Origin: Heminiphilus faecis
GTDB lineage: Bacteria; Bacteroidota; Bacteroidia; Bacteroidales; Muribaculaceae
Reading direction: 5' to 3'
DNA: 64,000 bases
Assembly: GCF_008728965.1 (NCBI RefSeq)
Contig: NZ_VSMC01000016.1
Location: forward strand, 1-64,000
The position numbers and the translations under genes were made by a program. This document shows, in pieces, positions 8,070 through 17,500 of the stretch. The notes under the pieces were generated by a model. It had not been told where the DNA came from, did not search any database, and saw only the letters and a list, made by a program, of their open reading frames with translations. The first letter of the stretch is position 1. Each line of letters begins with the position of its first letter.

Positions 8070-10028
8070 TCAGTATAATTTGGCTTCAATCGGGGCGAAT
8101 GACAGCCCTTTGCCCTTGCCGCGCACAACGATGTCGTAGAACTCATGGCCGTGACGGTTGGTGAACATTATCTGCGATGTGTAGCCGTGGGTCAGAAGGC
8201 TGGCGACCTCCTTGTCGGTGAACTTGTGGCCCATGAACTGCAAAGGCATGGTGAATCCGCAGACATGGCATTTCGCAACGCGGGGATAGCGGATGACCGA
8301 GTGTCGGCCGCATATCGGGCAGACATGGATATCTACCTTAGCCGGGAACAGACGGTGGTCGGTGATGAGCTGTTCGGTCTTGTTATAGATCCATTTGCCA
8401 TACTCATTCATGAGCTGCGCTCCGCCGACACTGTTCTTGCGGTCGCCGTAGAGCCGTTCAACCTCTACCTGATATGCCATAAGGTGACCGAGGGCATAAG
8501 TTGCGTTGAAGGTTTCAAGCAGGAGATTTCCCTCGCCGGTGATTGCCGGTTCACCGCATACGTCCAGAAGAAGGCGGTTGTCGCGGAGACGGTCGAATGC
8601 GTCCGCCACATCATGGTGTGCCAATGTGAAAGGCATACCGGGATTGTATTTGTCCGACAGTGAACGGAGCAACATTGAGATGGCGCAGAGAAGGTCGTTC
8701 ATCTTGGGCGCGGTGGGAGCCACTGAGGTGTGGGAGAACTGGGATTTACCGGTGAGTTTCACTTCCACGACTTTCGGCACCTTGATGTCGGGAGTGTAAG
8801 GGATAGTTCCATAGAACGGTTCGCCGTTGATTTCCACCTCGATAACCAGCTCGTTCACTGCGGTAGGGCCGGCAAGGTTGGCATAGAAGCGAGAACGGAT
8901 AAGGTCATATACACGCAGTTCATCACTGTCGAGGAACAGAGGCTTGTTGCCAGAGATGATGATGCCATGATTGCCGGAGATTGTACCGTCAGCGGCAAAG
9001 GGATACTTCCTGCACCATTTGTAGCGGCGGAGTTCATCGCGCAACGATTCGGGCAGTTTTGCGCATGATGTCAGGGGCGACGAGATAAAACCACGCTCAT
9101 AGAGGCTGACGGCGATGTCGCGGGTGGTTGAGAAATTGAGGTTAAGTTTTTCCCATGCCTCGCTCTGGAGCGTGGCGAGAGTGAAGAGTGCCGGAGCCGG
9201 ACTCATCTCGGTGTCGAGCATAACATCGGAAGCCTCGACTGTCGCCGGAACAGAAAGAGTCTTGTATGCTTCCGCTGCCTCATCTTTGGTGGAGAATGTC
9301 GAGCAGGGATAGAATTTGACATCCTTGCCGAGAACCACGCCGCTCACCATAACGGAATGGGTGGTGACGGAAACGTGTTGGCCACGGGCTTCTGCGTCAG
9401 ATTCAAGATAGTTCTTGACGGCGGCAAGTACAAGCACATCCTGACGGCAGATAGGCGACTTCATTTCCTTGAACAGAGTGCGATAGGCTTCTGAAACATT
9501 GTACTCGAAAGCCTCGTCCATCGCCATGCCCACCAGTCCCGTCTGGGAGAGATTATGGAATTTCCGTCCCCACTGGCGGGTCTTGAAAGCCGACTTGATT
9601 GCCTTGCGCTCCAGACGGGTCAGGAACATACGGCTTGTGGGTGCGCCGACCTTGAAGAAACGGCAGATGTTGGCGAAACGTCCCTGAGCATCGGCTCCGC
9701 CGTCGGAAGCGAAAATTACCTCATCGCCGCCACGGATAAGTTTGCCGATATAGTCGGCGTAGGTCTTGTCCTCGGTCGAGATTCCGTAACGTCCGTTCTC
9801 ATTGGGAGTATGGCGGATACCGTAGGTGTAGCGTTCCGGCACGATGGGGAGGGCGTCCTTGCCGGGAAGCACTCCGAGTCCGAAGGGACGGATGAAGTCA
9901 GGAGTGACGGTGATGACAGCGATGTCATTGTTGTAGATTACGCCGGGGACGGCTACATTGGTGGTTACGTTAAGGGCGCGGGCGATGGCTGAAGCCACGG
10001 GAGCGGCCTCGGTAATTATGACTTTCAT
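8070..10028 (-). CDS. Topoisomerase IA-like protein lacking catalytic Tyr
   Basis: A 652-residue protein with the layout of topoisomerase III. It has a toprim domain (residues 1-130), the gate domains (about 140-500), a C4 zinc motif (CPICGRHSVIRYPRVAKCHVC) and a topoisomerase C-terminal repeat (GHKFTDKEVASLLTHGYTSQ). Key residues are altered. The active-site segment normally close to LISYPRTDS reads FISSPLTSC, so the nucleophilic Tyr is Ser and its partner Arg is Leu. The toprim DxDxE is changed to SDGGADAQG. I chose the ATG at 10028 because MKVIITEAAPVASAIARALN starts like the family and the 41 residues possible upstream do not. A DNA-binding or architectural role seems likelier than strand passage. 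Confidence 0.85.
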   Translation of the reverse strand: MKVIITEAAPVASAIARALNVTTNVAVPGVIYNNDIAVITVTPDFIRPFGLGVLPGKDALPIVPERYTYGIRHTPNENGRYGISTEDKTYADYIGKLIRGGDEVIFASDGGADAQGRFANICRFFKVGAPTSRMFLTRLERKAIKSAFKTRQWGRKFHNLSQTGLVGMAMDEAFEYNVSEAYRTLFKEMKSPICRQDVLVLAAVKNYLESDAEARGQHVSVTTHSVMVSGVVLGKDVKFYPCSTFSTKDEAAEAYKTLSVPATVEASDVMLDTEMSPAPALFTLATLQSEAWEKLNLNFSTTRDIAVSLYERGFISSPLTSCAKLPESLRDELRRYKWCRKYPFAADGTISGNHGIIISGNKPLFLDSDELRVYDLIRSRFYANLAGPTAVNELVIEVEINGEPFYGTIPYTPDIKVPKVVEVKLTGKSQFSHTSVAPTAPKMNDLLCAISMLLRSLSDKYNPGMPFTLAHHDVADAFDRLRDNRLLLDVCGEPAITGEGNLLLETFNATYALGHLMAYQVEVERLYGDRKNSVGGAQLMNEYGKWIYNKTEQLITDHRLFPAKVDIHVCPICGRHSVIRYPRVAKCHVCGFTMPLQFMGHKFTDKEVASLLTHGYTSQIMFTNRHGHEFYDIVVRGKGKGLSFAPIEAKLY

Positions 10029-10104
10029 GTCTGAAAATTTTTTAGAGTTTGTAAATTGGGTTTGTTGAAGGCTGACACTCTCAGCCGGGAGGTTTGGAGA
10101 GAAT

Positions 10105-10134
10105 GACACGGGGAGTTCGCGACCTCCCCATGTC
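10105..10134 (-). other. Hairpin in the leader of the topoisomerase-like gene
   Basis: Arms GACACGGGGAG (10105-10115) and CTCCCCATGTC (10124-10134) form an 11-base-pair stem with one wobble pair and an 8-base loop, 77 bases before the chosen start codon. It has no T tail, so it is more likely a leader structure than a terminator. Function unknown. Confidence 0.35.
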
Positions 10135-10221
10135 GGCGGAAGGATTGCCATATCATCGCTTGCGCACGCGAGGGAATGGCGGTCTGCTCAATCCAGAGCT
10201 TGCGGATAAAGTGGTTGAAGG

Positions 10222-11670
10222 TCAGAGTTTGGGGCCTTTTGGCTTTTGCTGTTTCTTCTGCTCTTCGTTTTTGGGTTCGGTCTGCCCCCTCTGGAGCGGT
10301 TCCTTAACCCCTTTTGTGGGTTCGTTGGTCTTACCCTCATTGTTGACAGCATATTGCGTCTTGCTCTCGCTGGCTATGCCGACAACCTTCTCTTTGTCGG
10401 GATAGACATAGGTCTGCTTCGGACGCTGCTTTTCAGGGTCAAACTGGAGATAGACCGTGCAGGGATTCCCGTTTCGGTCAGGGATTTCTCCTACCATAAT
10501 CTGTTTGCCGGCACGATAGTCAGCTTGGGCGGTTTCGGAGAGCGGCACACCTTTCCATTTGGTGAGGTTCTTGATGTTGCCCTCCTTGTCGAGCCATGAG
10601 TTGTACTGCTGTCCACCCTGTTCCTGAGATTGCTCCCGCTTCTGGCGGTATTGTTCCGAGTTGACGAAAACCACATCGCGCTTGTCGGCATTGTACTGAA
10701 GGTCGGCGGTAAACTTCCGTCCGTTGGGCAGTTCGATATGCTGCTCTCTGATTATGCCTCCGTCTTTGAGGATGCCGATCTGCTTCATGTCAAGTTCGAT
10801 GTTGGCGACCTTGTTCTTGATGTAGATTTTATCCATGGGGATACTTTCAATCTCATTGGTGAGACGGTCGATGCTGACGAGCGACTTCTTGACCTCCCCG
10901 GTTTTCGGGTCGGTGAGGTCAACAGGTCTGCCCAGATTTCCTGTCTTGCGGAGCTGAGCCTTGTCCTCGTCCGTGAAGGTATAGCCTTTATAGGCTTTGT
11001 CGAGCTGAGGCTCGTGCTTCACGAAATGAGGCGTGAGGGTAAAACTGCCGTCAGGATTGGACTTGAACGAGAGCCGGGCCTGTGCCTCGAATTTCTCGCC
11101 GCCGATTTCCGGTCTCACGGTAAAAAGCTGCGGAGACTTGTGGTTATATACCATCTGCTGCATTGCTCCGGATTTTTCGAGGTCATCTCTCTTGATGCCC
11201 CATTGTTTTTCGATGGTGTCCCAGTCAACTTTGTTGGGGTCAACCGGTGCCATCTTGATTGCGGTCGAAGTCTCCTTTGCCGGAGTCTGGTCATGCTGTT
11301 CAGTAACCGTCTGTTCCTTTGCCATTGATTTGGTGTCAACCTCAAATGGTTTAAGGAGGTCGGCGTTAGCCACAGGGTCTTGGAGCATATCGGACATTGC
11401 CGGGCCGATTTTGTCGAATTCAGTTTCAGGAATCTTGAAGAAACCGAATAGCGAAGGGTTCTTTGCCTGTCGGATGAAGTTCGACATGAAGGCTTCGAGG
11501 GGATTCTGACCTTTGGAAAATTTCACAAGGTCACTGAGCTTCGCGGATTTTACATCCGCCATTTTCGGGGTGCCGTCGGGATTCTGTCCCACGACTGCGC
11601 CGACCTGCCCTGTTTCGTTGTTGCGGGCAATCAGCACTTCAGATTGTTGCTGTTCTTTGTTTTGTTCCAT
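10222..11670 (-). CDS. DUF4099/DUF3945-type ICE protein
   Basis: A 482-residue, soluble, Gln/Lys-rich protein. The N-terminal third starts with MEQNKEQQQSEVLIARNNET and has the DUF4099-like pattern. The middle contains repeated short modules of the DUF3945 kind (for example LRKTGNLGRPVDLTDPKTGE and LTKWKGVPLSETAQADYRAG). The C-terminus is disordered (EEQKKQQKPKGPKL). Such proteins are found next to topoisomerase-like genes in Bacteroidetes ICEs, and their function is not established. I chose the ATG at 11670 over an upstream alternative because the residues after it begin the conserved region. Confidence 0.75.
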   Translation of the reverse strand: MEQNKEQQQSEVLIARNNETGQVGAVVGQNPDGTPKMADVKSAKLSDLVKFSKGQNPLEAFMSNFIRQAKNPSLFGFFKIPETEFDKIGPAMSDMLQDPVANADLLKPFEVDTKSMAKEQTVTEQHDQTPAKETSTAIKMAPVDPNKVDWDTIEKQWGIKRDDLEKSGAMQQMVYNHKSPQLFTVRPEIGGEKFEAQARLSFKSNPDGSFTLTPHFVKHEPQLDKAYKGYTFTDEDKAQLRKTGNLGRPVDLTDPKTGEVKKSLVSIDRLTNEIESIPMDKIYIKNKVANIELDMKQIGILKDGGIIREQHIELPNGRKFTADLQYNADKRDVVFVNSEQYRQKREQSQEQGGQQYNSWLDKEGNIKNLTKWKGVPLSETAQADYRAGKQIMVGEIPDRNGNPCTVYLQFDPEKQRPKQTYVYPDKEKVVGIASESKTQYAVNNEGKTNEPTKGVKEPLQRGQTEPKNEEQKKQQKPKGPKL

Positions 11671-11715
11671 TAAAATTATTTGGTTAAACATTACGCCGGA
11701 CTTGCGGCGCGATAA

Positions 11716-12084
11716 TTATCTCTGGGGTGCGGTTGATTCATCTTCAATTTCGTTGGGAACAAAATTGTTGGTGATGTAATCATCGAACTGGTCTTGTGTT
11801 ACAAAGACAGTGTGTCCGTCTTTGCTTGACCAATAACTGATTTTCTTCTCAGCACGAAGTCGCCGGAATGTCCTCGGACTTTTGTTGAGACCTATGGCGA
11901 GGTCTTCAAGCATTATTATCTCTTTGCCTTTGTATTTCAGCTTGGCTTTACCGGACTTTTCGGCTATTTCTTTCAAAGACTCTGTCATTGAGCCGAGAAG
12001 AAATACCATTGTTCCTACTGCGTCCATGATCCATTTCTTGAATGGTTCGGACTCCGGATATTGAGGAGGTGGTGAAGTATTCAT
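11716..12084 (-). CDS. Helix-turn-helix domain protein
   Basis: A 122-residue protein with a helical N-terminal half and an HTH_17-like C-terminal half: LEDLAIGLNKSPRTFRRLRA followed by ISYWSSKDGHTVFVTQDQFD. It lies 46 bases upstream of the DUF3945 gene on the same strand and is probably the first gene of that operon. It is likely an ICE-encoded DNA-binding protein. The target is unknown. Confidence 0.7.
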   Translation of the reverse strand: MNTSPPPQYPESEPFKKWIMDAVGTMVFLLGSMTESLKEIAEKSGKAKLKYKGKEIIMLEDLAIGLNKSPRTFRRLRAEKKISYWSSKDGHTVFVTQDQFDDYITNNFVPNEIEDESTAPQR

Positions 12085-12263
12085 ATCGGGTGTTGTTTAA
12101 GTTTTACGATGCAAAGTTACTGCGGCTTTTCTCGGGCATTGTAAGCATCGGATAAGTGCTGATGTTTTATTGTTTCAAATGTCTTATCTTTACTGAAATT
12201 CAGATATATATTTCTCTCATTACACTCAAAACCATAAGCAAGTATCAGCGTCTAAGCATACTA

Positions 12264-12860
12264 TCATGCTGCAAGCTCGGCATTTACTACATCCACCATG
12301 CTGTCGAGGAAGTAAGTAACGCGGCTACCTTTGGCCGGACAACGGCGTTTTATTCCGTCTCTTGCATTTTGGTATTTCTTCGGGTCGAATTCCAGACCAA
12401 AAAGGGAATGGAGACCTTTTTTAATATGCTGCTGTGTCGCTTTACTTCCGCCGTTGATGAGTTTGCAAGCAATTATAAGGTGTATGAGTTCACAGAAGTC
12501 TGCATAATTGCCTGTAAAAGTAACTTCTGCCGTAGTTTCCTGCACTTCTTTATTTTCAGTGACAGGGTCTAATGCTATTTTCGCTGATACAGCCATCTCA
12601 ATCTGATTGAGCAGACATTTGGCTATTTCAAGGATACGCTTTGCATAACGGCTCAACAAGCCCTTAGCATAGCCAAGTATTTCAGCCACTTCGGAAATGA
12701 ATATTGACAACCCCGTGTGTATTACTCGCCAATGGGTGTTGCTGTGAGCATATTCCACAAGTTCGGCTCTCATATCTGAATAGTGTGCCTTGATGTTGTC
12801 TTCATCGCCATCTTCCAACTGGAGAAAGAACTTGGCGTTCAGGAGGGTAAATATTTCCAT
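12264..12860 (-). CDS. RteC-like regulator
   Basis: A 198-residue protein. Its C-terminal part (residues about 115-195) matches the RteC pattern: a helix reading CELIHLIIACKLINGG, a short segment resembling KEIxRAFExLFxxDL here as GLHSLFGLEFDPKKY, then FLDSMVDVVNAEL near the end. RteC in CTnDOT activates the excision operon under RteB control. Here it is divergent from the RteB-like gene across 300 bases, which supports the same regulatory pairing. The N-terminal half is not recognisable beyond being helical. Similarity is moderate. Confidence 0.65.
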   Translation of the reverse strand: MEIFTLLNAKFFLQLEDGDEDNIKAHYSDMRAELVEYAHSNTHWRVIHTGLSIFISEVAEILGYAKGLLSRYAKRILEIAKCLLNQIEMAVSAKIALDPVTENKEVQETTAEVTFTGNYADFCELIHLIIACKLINGGSKATQQHIKKGLHSLFGLEFDPKKYQNARDGIKRRCPAKGSRVTYFLDSMVDVVNAELAA

Positions 12861-13111
12861 ATCATTTGTCGTTTTGTGTTACGCCAATCCTTAATTCGTT
12901 TTATTGAAAATGGTTCGCCGTGAAATTGAATTTATTTTTAGTTGCTTATTATCCAATATATTAACTGCGTAAATATGAGTCTATATGTCTTTTATTAAAT
13001 TGTTAAAAGTGTTGTTTTTGTTATACACTGTGTTGTATATTCAACATTTTATGACTGCGATTAAGTATGTATTTATCTAAGCAACATGACTTAAAATTGG
13101 ATGAAATTTAG

Positions 13112-13119
13112 TAACTTTG
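13112..13119 (+). promoter_or_regulatory. -7 box upstream of the RteB-like gene
   Basis: TAACTTTG lies 43 bases ahead of the ATG at 13163. The rest of the 302-base gap (12861-13162) is AT-rich with no reading frame and no clear -33 box, so both divergent regulator genes may need an activator. Confidence 0.5.
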
Positions 13120-13162
13120 CAATGATTATTTGCGAACAAATACCCTATATACATTTGTTATT

Positions 13163-14500
13163 ATGGATGAATTTCTAATCACAACCCAAAATAGTCTTAT
13201 GAATATAGACAATGATCCACCGAGTAGTCGGCGCCTTCTCATCTATAGTTCCCGGATAGAGGATGGCAAGAAGCTGGAAGAGGTATTTTCCAAAACGGGG
13301 ACAAAAGTACAGACTACCAATAGTGTCAGCGATGCAAAAAGGATACTCGAAAGAAATGATTTCAGTATGCTTGTTGTGGCAGTCGCAGACAAAGATTGCG
13401 ATGGAATGAAACTATTGGAATGGACAAATGATACTATTTTAGGTATCAAGAAAGTTGGAATCGCAAAAAATCAATGTGTCGAGCTATATAATAAGGTGTA
13501 TAAGCTCGGTGCAGACCATCTTTTCTATTTCGACTCGCTTGTAATAGACAAGCTCACACTTGCTATCGAAGAGTTGCATAAGAACGGGAAAAGATGGTTT
13601 GAGCGTAAAAGCGGAGGATTTCAGGGATGCTCCAAGAGAATCATTGCTGAATGTAGTTCAGATGCCACATTACTGCTTGCCGGGCCTCATGGCGTAGGCA
13701 AAAGTGCCATAGCAAGACTCATACACGATAACAGCCCTCGTCGTTCTGAACCATTCATCGTTGCGGAATGTGCCCATTACATGAGCGCAGCGGAAACAAT
13801 GGATATATTCCGTGGAAAAGAATTAGGTATCAAGCATCCTCTCTACCGCAACCAACAAGGGTTATTGGCTCAGGCCAACAGAGGAACGCTGTTTATCCAT
13901 GAGGTATGCCACCTTCCTATCCATGTTCAGGAAGTTCTTGCAACTGTTATCCAACGAGGCGTTTTCACACCGCAGAACCTCACGAAAGAGGTAAAATTCT
14001 CAGGTCGTATAATATTCTCGACAAATGTTGATCTCGCTGAAAAAGTAAGAGCCGGTGAATTTTCGGAAGCATTATATCATTGCATACATAGTAATGTATT
14101 GCGAGTTCCACCCCTATCAGATTGTCTTGATGATGTGATTCCACTTGCAGAATGCTTCATAAAACAGTATTGCGCCGAAAATGGATTAAGTGTCCCCCGT
14201 TTGACAAAAGGGGCTATCAACAAATTGAATAATCACATCTGGGTCAGCAATGTCCGCGAATTATACAGCACTATTGTCCGTGCATGTTCTGAATACAGAG
14301 GCGACACCATTGGCAAGGATGATATTACATTGTATGAGACAGAAAAAGAAGTCAGCCATCACTCCCGAAGGTATCGTGTCACCAAAGCCTTACAGCACAC
14401 GAAGGGAAATAAAGCACAGGCGGCTAAACTGCTCGAAATCAATCGTACAACTCTATATGCGTGGATGAAGGCAGAAGGTATTTCAAAGGATTATAGATAA
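13163..14500 (+). CDS. RteB-like AAA+ transcriptional activator, degenerate receiver
   Basis: A 445-residue protein with three parts. A receiver-like domain (residues about 20-140) is followed by a sigma-54-activator-type AAA+ domain (about 155-370) with Walker A GPHGVGKSAIA and Walker B region GTLFIHEV. A Fis-type HTH (about 400-445) reads HTKGNKAQAAKLLEINRTTL. The phospho-acceptor Asp of the receiver is replaced by Ala (VVAVADKDCDG), and GAFTGA, the sigma-54 contact loop, is replaced by LGIKHPL. It therefore resembles RteB of CTnDOT in architecture but probably works without phosphorylation and perhaps without sigma-54. No sensor kinase gene is in the window. The ATG at 13163 is preferred over a TTG at 13130. 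Confidence 0.85.
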   Translation: MDEFLITTQNSLMNIDNDPPSSRRLLIYSSRIEDGKKLEEVFSKTGTKVQTTNSVSDAKRILERNDFSMLVVAVADKDCDGMKLLEWTNDTILGIKKVGIAKNQCVELYNKVYKLGADHLFYFDSLVIDKLTLAIEELHKNGKRWFERKSGGFQGCSKRIIAECSSDATLLLAGPHGVGKSAIARLIHDNSPRRSEPFIVAECAHYMSAAETMDIFRGKELGIKHPLYRNQQGLLAQANRGTLFIHEVCHLPIHVQEVLATVIQRGVFTPQNLTKEVKFSGRIIFSTNVDLAEKVRAGEFSEALYHCIHSNVLRVPPLSDCLDDVIPLAECFIKQYCAENGLSVPRLTKGAINKLNNHIWVSNVRELYSTIVRACSEYRGDTIGKDDITLYETEKEVSHHSRRYRVTKALQHTKGNKAQAAKLLEINRTTLYAWMKAEGISKDYR

Positions 14501-14556
14501 GGAATTGAATGGCGACGCTCTATTTTTCAAGAGTGTCGCCATTCAATTCCTTATCT
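14495..14556. terminator. 27-bp inverted repeat shared by two convergent genes
   Basis: Arms 14495-14521 and 14530-14556 pair at 26 of 27 positions around an 8-base loop containing T5. The repeat contains the stop codon of the RteB-like gene and reaches the stop of the convergent helicase gene. It is an unusually long and strong bidirectional terminator. Confidence 0.75.
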
Positions 14557-17500
14557 ACAATTTCGGGCCGGCGGCGCGGAACCCTCCGGGGGGAGTTATG
14601 CCACAACCACCAATTATGATGCGGGAACTTAACGGTTCCCGTTCTTTGTATATGGTTGTCGGCTCTGCCACCATTGACTTCTTGGAGTCCTGACTCTGAG
14701 ACGGTGCAGGTTCATCGAGTAGCTCTCCGTTGCCTTTTGTCGGCGTGACTACTTTGGCACGGGCGGCTTCCTCAGTATCGCTGGGTTTCAGTTCCGCAGT
14801 TATCTTGCGGTCGAGGCTGGCGAGTTCGGATTTGAGCTGCTTCAACTCCTCCTCTTTGCCCCATTGCTTGGCGACAATGCCTTCCAAGATTGGGACATCG
14901 GCTTTGAGTTTGGCGGTGCGCTCCTCATATTGCTCAACTATGCCGGGGATTTTCTCCAGTGCGTTGACAAAATTCATACAGGCGGCGTGAGTGTCGCTCA
15001 TGGCAATGAAGCCGTTGTTGTACTTGTATTTATATGAGCCTTCGACAACGAAGCGGTTCTGCACTCCCTCACGACCGTCAATCAGGGTATGCTCTGATAT
15101 AATGGAGATTGGGAAGCCATAGACCTCACCAACACGCTGATATTGTCCGTGGGTGTCGGTACGCTGTGCCAGCCCTTGCAGGTGAACTCCCATATTCTGC
15201 TCGTCCTTGAACTTGCAACCATCAACAGTGAGGTTGTTGACGGGGTTGCCATCCTTATCTCGCTGGACTACGGAGGAATATTTTTCATAGTCCGCCTTCA
15301 TCCGCTCCATAGCCGCTTCGTTGTTTTGAATATCATGGGAAATGGTACTCAGACGGAACTCGGCATCAGCACGGCCCTTTCCAAAGGATTTACGCTCACT
15401 CTCCAGTGACGCGATGCGTTTCTCCAACTTGGCTTTATCCAACAGGTCTGTATTGCCGGAGAGGATAGCCATATACTCAGAGAAATTCATGCCTGATTTC
15501 TCATCCATAGCACCTTCGTCAATAGTTCTCGCTCCGAGCGCTCCGGATTTCAACTGCGCAATGAAAGTGGCCTTACAATGAAGAAGGTTGAACTTGTAGG
15601 AGTCCAGCGATTTCTCTACTGCATAGATGATTACATCCACTTTGTTGTCAGCATATAGTTTGGCAATCTCGTTGCCTGCACGGACTCCTCGACCGTTGCG
15701 CTGTTCCAGATCACTTGGGCGCCAAGGTGTATCGGTATGATGAATTGCGACACACCTTTTCTGGGCGTTGACTCCGGTGCCAAGCATTGAGGTAGAGCCG
15801 AACAGGACACGAACATCACCGTCGTTGGTCGCCTGAATCACAGCCTTTCTTGACCGCTCAGTCTTGCACTCCTGAATGAAGCGGATTTCATGCGGCGGTA
15901 TGCCATAGTCCTCAATGAGTTTGCGCTTGACCTCCGAATAGAAGTTCCATTCGCCGGGCTTGTATGTCCCAAGGTCGGAAAATACAAACTGAGTCCCGCG
16001 CTGCTCATCATATTTATGGTAATACTGAGAAATCATCTTGGCGCAATGGCTGGCCTTGTTGTTCGGATCATCGGAATAACTGGGGTCAATCATTCTCATG
16101 TCGAGAGCCATCTTTCGGGCATAGTCGGTGGCTATGAGCATCTTCGCCTTCTCCTCGGTGTCTGACAATGGCGCACGACCTAAGATTGTGGCATCGCCAC
16201 TTTTGGCAAACTCCATAAGTTTCTGAATGAAAACCTCCTGCTCCTTTGTCGGAGGGATGTTATGGAGAATCTCATTCTTCATCGGTCGGTCAACACCCAC
16301 ATCTTCTGCGGTTCTATAGTCCGTGATTTCGTTGTAAAAGGCTGCCAACTCCGGCACCTTGATGAAGTAGCGGAAACGCTCCTTCTGTACCAGATTGTTG
16401 GTAACATTGAACTCGAAGTCGGTAGTCTTCTTGGCGAATATTGCCGCCCAAGCGTCGAAACACCTTATCTCCTGCCTTTCAAGTTCTTTCGGACGCAGAT
16501 ACTTGAACAATAGATACAACTCTGTCAATGAGTTGGAGATTGTCGTACCACTGAGGAAAGTAGCACCGAGGTCTTTGCCATTCCTCTCTTGGATGGTACG
16601 GATTGCATACAACAGGTTGAGTGCCCTCTGGCTTCCCTCACTATTGCCTAGACCTGCCACTCTATCATGGCGTGTGTTGAACATCAGGTTCTTGAAGTTC
16701 TGCGACTCATCAACGAAAATGTGGTCGATGCCCATCTGCTTGAAATCCACGACACTATCCTTATTCTGCTCCATCTGATATTGGATGGTGGCTATCTTGG
16801 CGGTCAGATTTTCCTTTCGCTTGATAAGACCTTTGAGCATACCACGGGAAATGTCGTGTCCCTGCTGCTTGATGACTTCAAGATTCTCCTCAACCGTATC
16901 AAGTTCCGCTTGCAGGATTTGCTGCTGCATTTCCGGCGACTGCGGTATCTTGCCGAACTGGTCGTGCGACATTATCACGCAGTCATAATCGTTGGTCTTA
17001 ATCTGATTGAAGAAGGCGACTCGGTTATCTGCCTTGAAACTCTTTTCATCGGCGTACAGAATACGGGCATTGGGATAGGCTGTCTGGTAGGTCATGGCAA
17101 TCTCCGCGACATTCGCCTTCATGCCGATAATCATCGGTTTGTTGGCGAGTCCGAGACGCTTCATCTCATGTGCTGCAATGCACATTATCAGCGTTTTACC
17201 CGTACCGACTTCATGGTCGCAGATGCCACCGCCGTTCTGTTTCAGCATCCATATACAATCTTTTTGCGACTGGTATATAGAGCCGATTCCATATCGGTCG
17301 CCCAACAACTTCATATTGAGGTCAGGGAATGTCTGATGCGCTCCATTGTAATGTGGACGGACGTAACAGTTGAACTTAGAATTGTAAAGGTCAACCAATC
17401 TGTCCTTAAACTCCGGAGACTGAGCATCAAGCCATTCAGAGAAACCATTGCGTATTTCATCAATCTTGGTGTTGGCGAGTTGGATTGCCTCTGAATCCGG

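Noticed and set aside
12085-12263. Possible small gene between the HTH and RteC-like genes
   Set aside because: No frame of useful length with a plausible start, only AT-rich spacer.
16667-17494. 275-residue open frame opposite the helicase gene
   Set aside because: It runs antisense through the conserved helicase motifs and has no family similarity. The same holds for other plus-strand frames in 14.7-20.7 kb.
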